Part shown: piece after piece, positions 9,701-18,897 of the stretch
Position numbering within the stretch: position 1 is the first letter of the stretch
Layout of the letters: each line of letters begins with the position of its first letter
Assembly: GCA_001655205.1 (NCBI GenBank)
Contig: LPNZ01008486.1
Coordinates: forward strand, 1 to 27,804
Length of the DNA: 27,804 bases
Reading direction: 5' to 3'
DNA from: Lenisia limosa
Taxonomy: Eukaryota > Breviatea
Notes under the pieces: model-generated
The model's database searches: none
What the model saw: the letters and a program-made list of their open reading frames with translations, nothing else
Told to the model about the DNA's origin: nothing
Position numbers and translations under genes: made by a program

Positions 9701-12700
9701 TTAAAGTCATTTTTTTTCAACGGCAAATTGAAGCTCATATTGTATAATATATCCCCCCCCCCTTTTTTTTGGGGGTTTGGGCAAAAATAAATGTATATTT
9801 TTTGTGGGCATAAAAACAAGAAAAAATCAGCTTTCAAAATCTATCGATTTTGCTTCACGCAGACTTAAAACAGCTTAGAGAGCTTCTCAGCAGTTTGCGT
9901 GGAGAGTAGAGAAGACATGGGTCGGAAGTTAGACAAACCACTCCTCATTTAAGGTGGTGGTTCCACCTTCCACAACTCACCATTTCAGGAGAATTATTCT
10001 AATTATACACCTTTTGAAAATATTTGAAATCCCAAGAGGCAAATAATTGTTGAGAATTGAAGGCAAGATATGAGTAGACTAAAAATGAGCAAGATAAAAA
10101 TTGTGAGAAGCTCTCAATTCCAAACCTGTCAGTTGATAACTGGTTAAATTAAATTGTATAATAATTGACGGGAAAAGGACAGTAAATTCAGTGTCGACTT
10201 GTTTCTCTGGGAGATCTGGTGTCAATGAAGACCAACTGCCATATCGGTGTATTTAGCTTTTTTTTAGAGCAGAGCTGCACTAAGAAGTACTGCAAAAGTG
10301 TTCCATTACCCTTCCTCTTGTAAGTTTTCTTTTATGGGTTCTCTTCTCACCTTTTAGCTCCCTCCACCCCCTATTGGTATTGCCTTGTCTGTCGTTCTCT
10401 CCGGTGAGCTTTTTTATGTGTTGTTATTGACCTAATATTTGTGTTTGTTTTATCTTACTCTCTTCAGGAACACCTTTCCATGCCTTTGAGATGAACCAGG
10501 TTCTGAAAGGAGTACCCGCCATCTCCAAGTCCACCTTCAATCGCAAGTTGAAGGAGGTGATTCTCCCCAATCTTCGCGAGGTAAATATTTATTTCAAAAA
10601 TGTTCCATATCCTCATTAATGAGGCCTGGATTTACCACATTACGGAAATGGACCGCGAGCTGAAGCAGCAGCCCCGCTTCCCCATCTGCTATGATGGCCG
10701 ATACTCTAAGGTTTGTGAGACTGCTTTGTGGTGAGAATTTCCGTTTAGTGCCCAACTCTTTGGGTTCGGTGAGCGTCGCTATGGCGGACAGCAAGGTCAT
10801 TGGCCTGGGAATCTAGACCCGTAAGAAGCCCTCAGGACATGAAAACTCTGAGAAATATTAGCTCCCGTTTTTTATTATTTACCTCAAAGGAAAGTCCCAC
10901 GACCTGAGCCATAGCTGTCACACTCAGCGACCTCTCTGCCAAGGACCTGGATCCTGTCGGGACTGCCAACCTCTTCAAGGACTTGTGCTTCAGAGGCTTC
11001 TTGGCCGATCTGATTGTGGGTTATTCGTTCTTTTTATTTTTCAGATGCAAGAAGGTCAATTATATTTGGACAGAAAACTTGATAATCACAATACCAACTA
11101 TGTCTATTTCTGCTTTTAGCCACCAGCTTCAAGACAATGACTCCGGTGCTTTTGCGTTTGTTGACGTGACTTCGAGCTCTCCGAGATGCTTTGCTGTCTC
11201 CACGTTCTTCGTTCTCTGCAAAAAGGGATCCTGAAGGCGTTTAAGGACGCGAAGGTCAAGAAGGCTGGTTGGATGGGGTATTTTAATTAATTATTGTTGA
11301 CATGGCAGCCCCCTTTTTTTTTTGGGGAGGGGGGGATTGTTCATCTCAACAAAAACACTAGACATTCATGCATTTTCAAACCTGTCAAGCCTGGATGACA
11401 TGAGTGATGGTGCGCTGACAATAGTTGGCAATGCGTTTGCCTACAAATCAGTCAATTAAATTGAAAAAACAAAAATAAAAGAGGAAATGTAAAACGCAAT
11501 CACATTTGTGGAAAAGTATTACAATTGGGTGTAGTCATTGAATAGGGCTGAGATGATCGCCGACATCCCTCACCATCTCCACGGCTCCCACCTCAAGGAC
11601 GACAAGGTCACCGAGCACACTCTGTGCAAGGACCTGCTCTACCAACATGGTGGAGGCCTTCAAATCTCTTGTGGGGGTACTATTATTTTCTTGAAATTCA
11701 ACTCTTACAAATTAGCTCATTCGTCTTCCGTCTGGAGGCCGGTATCGTTTTGTCAGCTGGTTATCAAAACAAGTCCTTCACCTTCATTTCTGACCTCTGT
11801 GACAGTTGGCGGGATGTATTCCTAGNNNNNNNNNNNNNNNNNNNNNNNNNNNNNNNNNNNNNNNNNNNNNNNNNNNNNNNNNNNNNNNNNNNNNNNNNNN
11901 NNNNNNNNNNNNNNNNNNNNNNNNNNNNNNNNNNNNNNNNNNNNNNNNNNNNNNNNNNNNNNNNNNNNNNNNNNNNNNNNNNNNNNNNNNNNNNNNNNNN
12001 NNNNNNNNNNNNNNTCTTTTTTTCTTTTTTTTGTGTGTGAGTTTTTCTTGTTAATCTCATCTCAAACATCAGGATAGAGAGTCCTGATGCAGACTTTAAC
12101 ACAGTCGGGCAGAACAATACGACGAGTAATCAAACCTAAATACATGGCTACTGCCCGATAAGCGTTGGTGAAGGCGTGGTCATTTCAGCAACAAGTCACG
12201 GTTTCGACACCAGTCCTGTTGTTTGCTACAATAGAAAAAGAACATACAGACAAATGAGAGAGCTAAAATGAAGAAAATAATAACGTTAAACGATAGAAAT
12301 TTTGGAAAGAAATAGAAAGTAGATGAAAAATCCATTTTAACCTCACATACTACGCCTAAAAACTCTTTGCTTACCTTCAGTATCCTTAAGCTCAAGGAAG
12401 AACGGCTCCTCAAGGACAGCCTGCCATACAGCCTCAATGAGGTCGGCGTCTCTGACGATGATGTGGTTAGCATCAACGTCAGTAACACCTTCCTTACCAA
12501 AGAGGCTGGCTGTTGGCGCAGAACAGGTATATCATCTCCATTTGAGTTGAATTCCTCGTGTCTCCGTCACCTTCCCCTTTTAGAGCGTCAAGGACTTTCT
12601 TTTGCAAGACAATTTTGGGCCAATAGAATCAAATAAAAAATGACCGTTCATCTCGTGTATACAGTCTGATTGCTCATATCCACTCGTCGCATATTTGCGG

Positions 12701-15700
12701 ATTCAGAGGGGAATGATTGGAAACGTCATTTTTTTTTTGAGTGATTTTATTATATCAGCCCAAAATTGTCTTGCAAAAGAAAGTCCTTACGCTTTGAAAG
12801 GGGAAAGGTGACGGTGAGACAAGAGGAATGATGCTTTAGCCGGCTTTTCAGAACATGATCTTCAACAATTTCAAAGGTTATTCTTTCTGTATTCAAAAAG
12901 CTTCTTTTTTATATTAACAAAAAATTGAAATATAAAGTATACCTTGGGGTGTGACCTTATTTCAGAAGAGTATTAATTAGCTTATAAATAATGCCCTCAA
13001 AAAACAGAATTGAGGGATTTTGGATGCTGATCAGTAATAAAATGTTGAAGGTTTTTATAAGAACTTCTGTCTTTTTTTTTTGACTCGATTAATTGCCTAC
13101 TTTAAATGATAAATGATTTGTCAACTTCCGACATCACCTCTGCCTTCTCTACTCTCCACGCAAGTTACTGAAAAGCTCTCTTAGCTGTATTAAAGTCAAT
13201 GTGAAGCAAAAACTATCCTTTTATGGACCACCCGACCATATTGGTTAGTTTTTGACAAGAGAGGTATTACCGAAAATAGGAACCCTTTTCCGTCATTTTG
13301 ACAAATAGGTCGAGATTGACTCCAGGAAAATTAACTACCCCAATTTTAAAAACGCTTTCATTTCCTTTTAAAAATCTGGTGATCTAAAACTCAATTTTTT
13401 GAGAATATTCAGTTAATGGTACACTGGAGGATATGAACTATATAATTCTTATTTTCCACATAAAAACTTTTTTGAAAACGATATGAGTACTGGTCCACCC
13501 CCTTTAATGAAACTGCCTTTAGTGATCTCTTCTTGAAAAATAAAGTTTTGAGAAAAAATATGGAAAATATGGATAATATCAGAATGAAATCAACAATATC
13601 ATTCCAAAATCTCCATGTGTACCTGTAATATAGTAGATGTTGGGAAAATGAGAGTCTTTTTTTTTTGTTTTGGGTCTTTTTTTTGTCTTCGCGAAAAGTC
13701 ATATTTTGTCGCTTTGATCGAACTATTAGAAGCGTAAAACATCATTTACGGGGCAAAGGGGATAAAGGGGGTAAGAAGTGTGGGATATGGGGTGACACGT
13801 CATCGATATGTCATAAATATGATGGGGGGGAAAATGACATTTATGATATTTTTTTACCTGCGGGAATATACAATATTTATTTACCCGAGGGAATAGGATA
13901 TATAACATAATTTGACTCATTATTCCCCACTTGTTTTAGAGAATAGTCATGGGTGGGGGATATACGTCATGGGAATGTCATATTTTATATGATGAAAAAA
14001 TATGACATTTATCATCCGCGGGAGAATAAAATATGAGATTTATCATATTTATTTACCCGGGGGAAGAGGATATATGACATATTTTGACTCATTGTTCCCC
14101 ATTTGTTGAAGAGAATAGTCATATTTTGCGTTGTTCACAGAGAAGAATATGGCAGCCTTTCGGCTGCACATATGGCAGAAAGGAATGTTCATAAACCCCA
14201 ATTTCTCATATAAAATCAACACAAAAAAACGTGCAAAAAACACTTCAATTCATTCTAAAACCATTGATGATGCTCCCCAAAGGACAGGTCTTCAGCGTGA
14301 TCGATCAGTTGAGGAGGAAGTTGAGAGCAACGGAACTCCTGAAATCATGATTAATTGCTTATATTTTGTTAATAGTGCTAAGCACCTTCGGGATAATTCC
14401 TCAGTGCAGTTTTTTTATATAAAACAGTCCAGACATGAAAATTTCAAAAAAAAATGGTCTGGAATGTGACTATCCGAGGCTATATGAGGCTAAAATTGCA
14501 ATATGTAGACAATATGGCAGTGTTGGTTGTGCGTAGTTATAGCCATTTAAATTCCTCAAATACTATGTTTAAGCACCAGAAAGATGAAAAAAAGCGGAAC
14601 CAAAATTACACCCGAAGTTGTTTCATATGGAGAACTATCCCGAAGGGTCATTAGATTACTTACGATTTTTTTTTTTGATTTTTTTGAACCACTTTAAGGT
14701 CAAGAGTCTTAGATGCTTCCCTCTGTATGTGTTCAATACTATTTTTTGGTCCTTAACTTGAATACAAGTGATATTAGTTGTGATCACCTTTAAGGTACTT
14801 TCAAAACTATCTGGTATGCCTGATTTAAAACTGGTGTTGAATAATTCTGATCTTTTAAGAAATTGGTCATTTTTAGTGTTAACATGCAGTTCGTTTCACC
14901 CTTGTGTTAGGCTGAATAGGTATAATCAGTCTCATGAACTCAGTTTCATTCCACCTGATGGCGATTTTAACCTTTGTGAATTTACTGTTCCATCTTTAAC
15001 TCCCTTCAATATTCCAATTGAGATTGATGTTTTTTTTTTGTCATGATCTGTCTTTCATGAAAATGAAGGGAACACATGGTGAGGTTTTTATTTCGGTTAC
15101 TGCAAATCATGTGGTCGAGAACTGTGTTGTAACTTTTCCTCTTCCAACCGTGAGTGATGGTTCATTATTACTTTGTTGATTGATTACCTCTATCCCCTTC
15201 CTTGGTCCTGGCGTCTCACTGCGAGACGATTTTTAAGGTGTTAGCTTTTTATATATGATTAAAAACACTCAAAGATGATTTTTGTTGCGTTATTGAATAG
15301 TTTTTGCCTGAAAGATACCGTTGTGTGAATTTTTGGGCGTTATTCGAGGAAATTACACGATTTATTTGTAATTTTTAACCTGAAAAAGGTCCTTTTTGGG
15401 GTAGTAAATTACTAAAGACTTTATTATATTATCAATAGCACTATTCATAGCCATTATTTTATCAATGGTAACTATTAATAGCTATTATTTATTCAAGGTG
15501 GTTCAGTCTTTTTTTTTATTTTTTGTTTCTTTTTTTATAACAAATAAAAGTAAGTTTATAGCGTATTGGTTTGGTGGGGGGAACGAAAAACTAACAACAC
15601 ATGAAACACAACACCACAACCTTACTATGAAAGTTGGCCTGTTCCTTGTTGCTATGAAAACGACACAGCAAATTGTTTATAGCACTAAATTATGGGAAAG

Positions 15701-18700
15701 GATTCCTTAGACGTACATATACATCAGTAAGATCACACCTCATCGTCTGTCATTTTAACCAAATATTCCGCCGCTTACCTCGAAAGAGTTTCTTGAGCAT
15801 GCCTGACCTTCAGGTCAGTAGAAAGAGTAATGGATCAAGTTGGAGATATCGATGCAAACTATGGTCTCCAGAGAGTTGCCACTTGAAACTGGGGTACACT
15901 TGTTTAATTTAGTACAAAAACGGGGGAATGCACGCATAGTTTCATGTGAATTGCCAAATCAAATTACCGACTCAAGCACCTTAAGGTGGTTGGTTATGGG
16001 TCATTTTTGGCGGTTTTTGAATTTTTCGAAAAATGTAATGTGCAGATTTAAATTCCTCTTGTACTTTCCGTTAGAGTATAGTATGTAGCAAGTAGTAAAT
16101 GAGCACAAGAAAGGCAAGGTCTCACAAGCAGGCTCAGAGCACTAAAAAATCTTAAATGCAGTAGTGTGTTTAATGTTAGTTGTATTTCAATTAAAGAGGG
16201 ACGCAAACAATGATAGCAACATAATTATCCATTCGACATTTCGTAAATATGTTGAGACTAATAGTTCATCTGATATTAACAAAAATTGAATCCTCTTTTG
16301 AAATATTTTTGAGCTACTTTGAGCTAAAAATGGTGAATACCAGACGAAACAAGCGTGCTGTGTACCCTTCCCCCCCTCCTCCTCAAGAAGAATAGGCCAA
16401 GAAGTTGTCAAGCATACCATCCTCAAGTAGTCCAAGAAGAAGACGCCGGTAAGAACTAATTTGTAATTCCATGTGACTGTTCATCCTTCCTTCACGTTGC
16501 TGAGCTTAGCATCAAAACCCAGTGTCTTAATCCAGCTCTTGGTTCGGATAAGTCGTTGGTACATCTTTCACTTAAAGATGTTGACTTAATCGTCCTCCCA
16601 AACCTTCACTTATTACTCCGTTGAGGAGGAATTGTGTGTTTTGTCACAGACGCCATCTTGGATATTGTTACTGAGAAATTCATATTTTTCGTTTTCGGGT
16701 CATTTTTTTCGCTAAAAATCATATTTTGTCGCTCTGATCGAACTATTAGAAGCATAAAACATCATTTACGGACAAAGGGNNNNNNNNNNNNNNNNNNNNN
16801 NNNNNNNNNNNNNNNNNNNNNNNNNNNNNNNNNNNNNNNNNNNNNNNNNNNNNNNNNNNNNNNNNNNNNNNNNNNNNNNNNNNNNNNNNNNNNNNNNNNN
16901 NNNNNNNNNNNNNNNNNNNNNNNNNNNNNNNNNNNNNNNNNNNNNNNNNNNATTTTGCGTTGTTCAGACAGAGAGAAGAAAATGGCAGCCTGTTCATTAA
17001 CCCCAATTTCTAATACAAAATCCACAAAACCTTCACTTCATTCTAAAACCCCATTCATGATGCTCCCAAAGGACAGGTCTTCAGCGTGATCGATCAGTTG
17101 AGGAGGAAGTTGAGAACAACTGAACTCCTGAAATCATGATTAATTGCTTATATTTTGTTTATAGTGCTAAGCACTGCAGTGAACAATAAAAAAGAGAAGA
17201 GTGGAGGAACCCAGCAACTTTTAGAATACCCTTGAGAAGATGAAGCATCTTGATCTGTCTTCTGGATTTTAGTATTTCAGGAGTTCAGTTGCTCTCAACT
17301 TCCTCCTCAACTGTGCTGAAGACCTGTCTTTTGGGGAGCATCATCAATGGGGTTTTAGAATTAATTGAAAGGGTTTTTTTTTTGTGTCGATTTTGTATGA
17401 GAAATTGGGGTTTATGAACATTTCTTTTTGCCATTTGTGCAGCCGAAAGGCTGCCATTATCTTCTCTCTGTCTGAACAACGCAAAATATGACTATTTTCT
17501 TCAACAAATGGGGAACAGTGAGTCAAAATATGTCATATATCCTATTCCCGCGGTAAATAAATATGATAAATGTCATATTTTATGTTACCGCAGGTAAATA
17601 AATATGATAAATGTCTTTTTTTTTTTCCCGTCATATTCATCAAATATATATGACATTCCCATGACGTGTCACCCCATATCCCCCACCCTTCTTACCCCCT
17701 TCAACCCCTTTGTCCCGTAAATGCAGTTTTNNNNNNNNNNNNNNNNNNNNNNNNNNNNAAACTCTATAGTCTTCAAAAAAATCAAAAACGGAAAAAAAAT
17801 AGTGGACATTTTATGACTACTTGAAAAATCGTTGTGTCAACTGTCAAATACCTAGATATTGGTTCATATCTTACCAACTCCCCTTTCAGGTAGTCTGAGT
17901 AACCTGGGATCTCTTCAGTTTATTGGTCAATGACTCGTCTCAAGAGGGGAGGGGGACTAAGAGTCCTTTTGATGGTGAACTTGTTAGTTTCGCCGTGGAA
18001 GGCAAGCCCCCTCCTCATCTGAGTCGAGAGTCTCGGCGACCCCCTGGGGGAAGAGCTTGTCGGTGGTTTCAATGCTCTTCCTGGACCTTCATGTTGAAAC
18101 TCTTCCTTTCTTCCTCCTCTTCGTTATCATCATCGTGAGAGAAATGAGCAGGTTATTAACAAACACCAACAAAGACACGACATCCCCAACATATAATCAT
18201 ATGCCTCGTTATCTCTTTGAGACAGACATGCACTCCCCAAAAGAAATGACTTCCTTTTCCTTCTATTTTTTGACTGTCTTTGCCTTCTATTATATTAGTT
18301 TTCAGAATTAGGTACAGATCTCAAGTTAAAAAAAACCAAAAGTACCTACCCCGCAGAACTGAGTGGTCACGTATGTTTCAAATTATTTGTCAAAGAAAAC
18401 GGCAAAAAGAGTTCAGTTCAGGGTGATCAGATCAAGACATGAAGCCACAGGTGTTGACATTTTGGGGTAATCAGTCAGTTTCTTTCTCAGCTAGAATTTA
18501 TATTCACTAACCTTTTACTATAAAAACTTGTTGGTGTTATATTTTTTACTGTTTAGAGTGTTGGTTCTCATCAATTTTCTTGTAGTTTTGGGCAGGTGTG
18601 TGTGAGAGAAAAAACAGTATTCTCATATCTTTTTTATTTTGGTAACATGGAATGCTGGTCGAGTTAATTTTGGAAAAGAAGCTGTTTTAAAAGGATTTCT

Positions 18701-18897
18701 ATCTTTGTTATCTGTGTCTAAGGAACGACCTGTTCTTTCAATACAGTTTAAAGTAGCGCAATTCTCAGCTTCTGGTTTAAAAGTGAGATTTATTCTTTAT
18801 TTTGATTGATTCTCTTCACATTGATAATGTGAAATACAAAGCATTTAAAGGAATGAGGTCAATCACTCAATCTGGTCGATATGACATAAGACCTTGA
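6733..18897 (+). CDS. AP3M: AP-3 adaptor complex subunit mu, complete
   Basis: The mu subunit of AP-3 binds YxxPhi sorting signals on cargo moving from endosomes or Golgi to lysosome-like organelles. Eleven exons (6733-6764, 6786-7005, 7039-7110, 9186-9308, 9332-9481, 14795-14865, 14890-15028, 15069-15149, 18557-18616, 18642-18782, 18805-18897) total 1182 nt, or 393 residues plus TGA; the human protein has about 418. Landmarks in order are a longin-type N domain (PIFERQWRSHIPKS, LLYLEFLNRV), the linker VIDEMVDDGYPLSTE, then the mu homology domain: LPENTLSFIPWRK, DVIEEIDSI, LSGMPDLKL, SFHPCVRL, LSFIPPDGDF, VTWNAGRV, LSIQFKVAQFSASGLK, and KYKAFKGMRSITQSGRYDIR at the end. The ATG gives the family's spacing to the first conserved residues. 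Short introns are 21, 33, 23, 24, 40, 25 and 22 nt; three end in TTG. The 40-nt intron removes a segment the family usually has (about 8 residues), so its 3' end may really lie upstream. Confidence 0.93.
8333..8363 (+). repeat. Short dispersed repeat, copy 2
   Basis: Matches 1335-1363. Copy 1 lies about 0.7 kb upstream of the eRF1-derived patch's source on the plus strand; here the two matching pieces are only 160 bp apart, in the same order and orientation. Confidence 0.65.
8512..8583 (+). repeat. eRF1-derived 60-bp patch with a 17-bp snap-back arm
   Basis: Bases 8524-8583 are identical to 2092-2151 inside the last eRF1 exon. Bases 8512-8528 are the exact reverse complement of 8567-8583, forming a hairpin with 17-bp arms and a 38-nt loop. 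The outer left arm is not in eRF1 and looks copied from the right arm. No intact reading function is expected. Confidence 0.9.
9309..9331 (+). other. AP3M intron 4, 23 nt, GT...TTG
   Basis: It begins GTTTTCCCG and ends TTTAATTTG. Removal gives QRK-LPENTLSFIPWRK; the human protein has LPTGQLSNIPWRR, with the same LP-to-IPW spacing. A GT-AG alternative ending at 9340 keeps the frame but loses the LP, so this junction alone does not prove a TG acceptor. Confidence 0.65.
10366..11825 (+). pseudogene. Decayed multi-exon gene, probable DDE-type transposase
   Basis: Coding-like exons, C-ending and more GC-rich than the host genes, can be joined: LPPPPIGIALSVVLSG to TPFHAFEMNQVLKGVPAI, continuing STFNRKLKEVILPNLRE, then EAWIYHITEMDRELKQQ and FPICYDGRYSK, then PNSLGSVSVAMADSKVIGLG. 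An in-frame TAG (10816-10818) precedes TRKKPSGHENSEKY, itself followed by TAG. Later pieces include DLSAKDLDPVGTANLFKDL, a LCCLHVLRSLQKGILKAF segment, and DIPHHLHGSHLKDD before the gap. The ICYDGRYSK and GHENSEK segments resemble the catalytic core of DDE transposases, but I cannot name the superfamily. Position inside terminal inverted repeats supports a transposase. Two stops and frame problems near 11150 indicate decay. Confidence 0.5.
10711..10750 (+). other. Possible GT...TG intron in the transposon gene
   Basis: The exon ending DGRYSK is followed by GTTTGTGAG. The AG at 10747-10748 would put the next exon in a frame with an early TGA, whereas ending two bases later at TG (10749-10750) gives the coding-like frame PNSLGSVSVAMADSKVIG. 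In a decayed gene a frameshift is an alternative explanation. Confidence 0.4.
11826..12014. other. Assembly gap (189 N)
   Basis: This is a run of N inside the TIR transposon, separating its two convergent coding regions. Confidence 1.
12062..12509 (-). pseudogene. Second ORF of the transposon, decayed
   Basis: A minus-strand exon (12509-12375) preceded by an AG reads ASLFGKEGVTDVDANHIIV followed by RDADLIEAVWQAVLEEPFF, and ends at a GTAAGC donor. After an intron to an AG at 12216, the frame NDHAFTNAYRAVAMYLGL, followed by ITRRIVLPDCVKVCIRTL, runs to a TGA at 12064-12062. That frame has an in-frame TGA at 12187-12185 and does not join the first exon in phase by a simple GT-AG splice. Codon use is GC-rich like the forward transposon gene. 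I do not recognise the product. It may be an accessory ORF of the element. Confidence 0.4.
12551..12829. repeat. Long inverted repeat, ~70-bp arms
   Basis: Bases 12551-12620 and 12758-12829 are inverted copies of each other with about 10% mismatch, and the inner 30 bases (through CAAGACAATTTTGGGC) are identical. The loop is about 137 nt. It is nested inside the larger TIR transposon. A small inverted-repeat element inserted in the transposon, or a hairpin-forming part of it, are both possible. Confidence 0.85.
13665..14391 (+). mobile_element. Repeat family copy A (AP3M intron 5)
   Basis: Matches 16690-17174 and the reverse complement of 17275-17730 over most of its length. It starts near CATATTTTGTCGC, and its middle repeats a unit containing ATGACATTTATCAT and a TTTACCCGCGGGAA-like motif two or three times. 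It ends near ATAGTGCTAAGCAC. The 3' part keeps a short open frame reading GQVFSVIDQLRRKLRATELL and a stop, which may derive from a captured gene end. No terminal inverted repeat is evident. Confidence 0.75.
14866..14889 (+). other. AP3M intron 6, 24 nt, canonical GT-AG
   Basis: It begins GTCATTTTTAG and ends AACATGCAG; removal joins LLRN to CSFHPCVRL as in the family. It shows that intron size here is normally in the 20s even when the acceptor is AG. Confidence 0.85.
16330..16448 (+). pseudogene. Coding-like relic with in-frame TAG
   Basis: From the ATG at 16330 the frame reads MVNTRRNKRAVYPSPPPPQE, then Glu and a TAG at 16393-16395. It continues AKKLSSIPSSSSPRRR up to a good donor (CCGGTAAGAAC). 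The Arg- and Pro-rich start is typical of mobile-element or nuclear proteins, but no family is recognised. It lies in an AP3M intron in the same orientation. Confidence 0.3.
16690..17174 (+). mobile_element. Repeat family copy B, interrupted by a gap
   Basis: Both flanks of the gap match copy A: the start GTTTTCGGGTC and CATATTTTGTCGC, and the end through ATAGTGCTAAGCAC. The middle, which in the other copies holds the repeated ACCCGCGGG units, is missing as Ns. Confidence 0.75.
16780..16951. other. Assembly gap (172 N)
   Basis: This is a run of N inside repeat copy B. Confidence 1.
17275..17730 (-). mobile_element. Repeat family copy C, inverted relative to B
   Basis: The reverse complement matches copies A and B, including the CATTTACGGGACAAAGGGG start, two ATGACATTTATCATATTTA units with CCGCGG-like cores, and the CTTTCGGCTG segment. 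It faces copy B across about 100 bp, so B and C form a long inverted pair. Confidence 0.75.
17731..17758. other. Assembly gap (28 N)
   Basis: This is a run of N at the outer end of repeat copy C. Confidence 1.
17923..18140 (+). other. GC-rich island, coding-like but unidentified
   Basis: It is markedly richer in GC than its flanks and open in more than one forward frame (for example SPFDGELVSFAVEGKPPP). No clear splice signals or family match. Possibly a fragment of a mobile element inside the AP3M intron. Confidence 0.25.
18617..18641 (+). other. AP3M intron 9, 25 nt, GT...TTG
   Basis: It begins GTATTCTCA and ends TTATTTTG. Removal gives VREKT-VTWNAGRV, matching the human TKVLTWDVGKI. A GT-AG alternative (18595-18616) also keeps the frame, but it inserts a hydrophobic YSHIFFIL in its place, and the removed sequence would be purine-rich, unlike the T-rich introns. 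Confidence 0.65.
18783..18804 (+). other. AP3M intron 10, 22 nt, GT...TTG
   Basis: It begins GTGAGATTT and ends TTATTTTG. Removal gives SGLK-IDSLHIDNVKYKAFKG, aligning without gaps to human SGLKVNRLDMYGEKYKPFKG. No suitable AG exists: the only AG inside is in the donor, and the next lies well into conserved sequence. Confidence 0.85.

Larger units (their letters stand above)
9846..13212. mobile_element. 3.4-kb DNA transposon with ~90-bp terminal inverted repeats
   Basis: The ends 9846-9937 and 13117-13212 are inverted copies of each other at roughly 75-80% identity; both begin with a TTTTGCTTCAC-like sequence going inward. The interior holds a forward multi-exon coding region (about 10290-11820), an assembly gap, and a reverse coding region (12062-12509), both decayed. 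I cannot see a clear target-site duplication. It sits in an intron, in the region between coding exons, so it need not disturb AP3M if the host intron is spliced. Confidence 0.75.
9482..14794 (+). other. AP3M intron 5 (5.3 kb) filled with mobile DNA
   Basis: It starts GTAATGTG and ends CACCTTTAAG, with AAGGTA at both borders. It contains an AT-rich tract with TATATGATATAAT-type repeats (9530-9660), a TIR transposon (9846-13212) and copy A of a repeat family (13665-14391). The stretches 13213-13664 and 14392-14794 show no gene. Confidence 0.85.
15150..18556 (+). other. AP3M intron 8 (3.4 kb)
   Basis: It starts GTGAGTGATGG and ends ACTGTTTAG. It carries copies B and C of the repeat family, two gaps and two small coding-like relics. 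The stretch 15150-16320 and 18150-18556 show no gene. Confidence 0.85.

Noticed and set aside
13200-13330. A third copy of the 61-bp upstream element, from a CGACCATATTGG-like match.
   Set aside because: Only about a dozen bases agree, which is within chance for this length.
1864-18897. Stop codon reassignment (TAA or TAG read as an amino acid), prompted by HIKN eRF1 and in-frame stops in relics.
   Set aside because: eRF1 (429 codons) and AP-3 mu (393 codons) contain no in-frame stop, their Gln codons are all CAA or CAG, and TAG, TGA and TAA each end a plausible gene at the expected place.
6733-18897. Germline DNA-elimination sequences (as in ciliate micronuclei) instead of introns.
   Set aside because: Every removed segment starts with GT and many end in AG with an AG|GT border; no consistent TA or long pointer repeats flank the tiny segments. 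Splicing explains the pattern better, though cDNA versus somatic DNA would be needed to exclude it fully.
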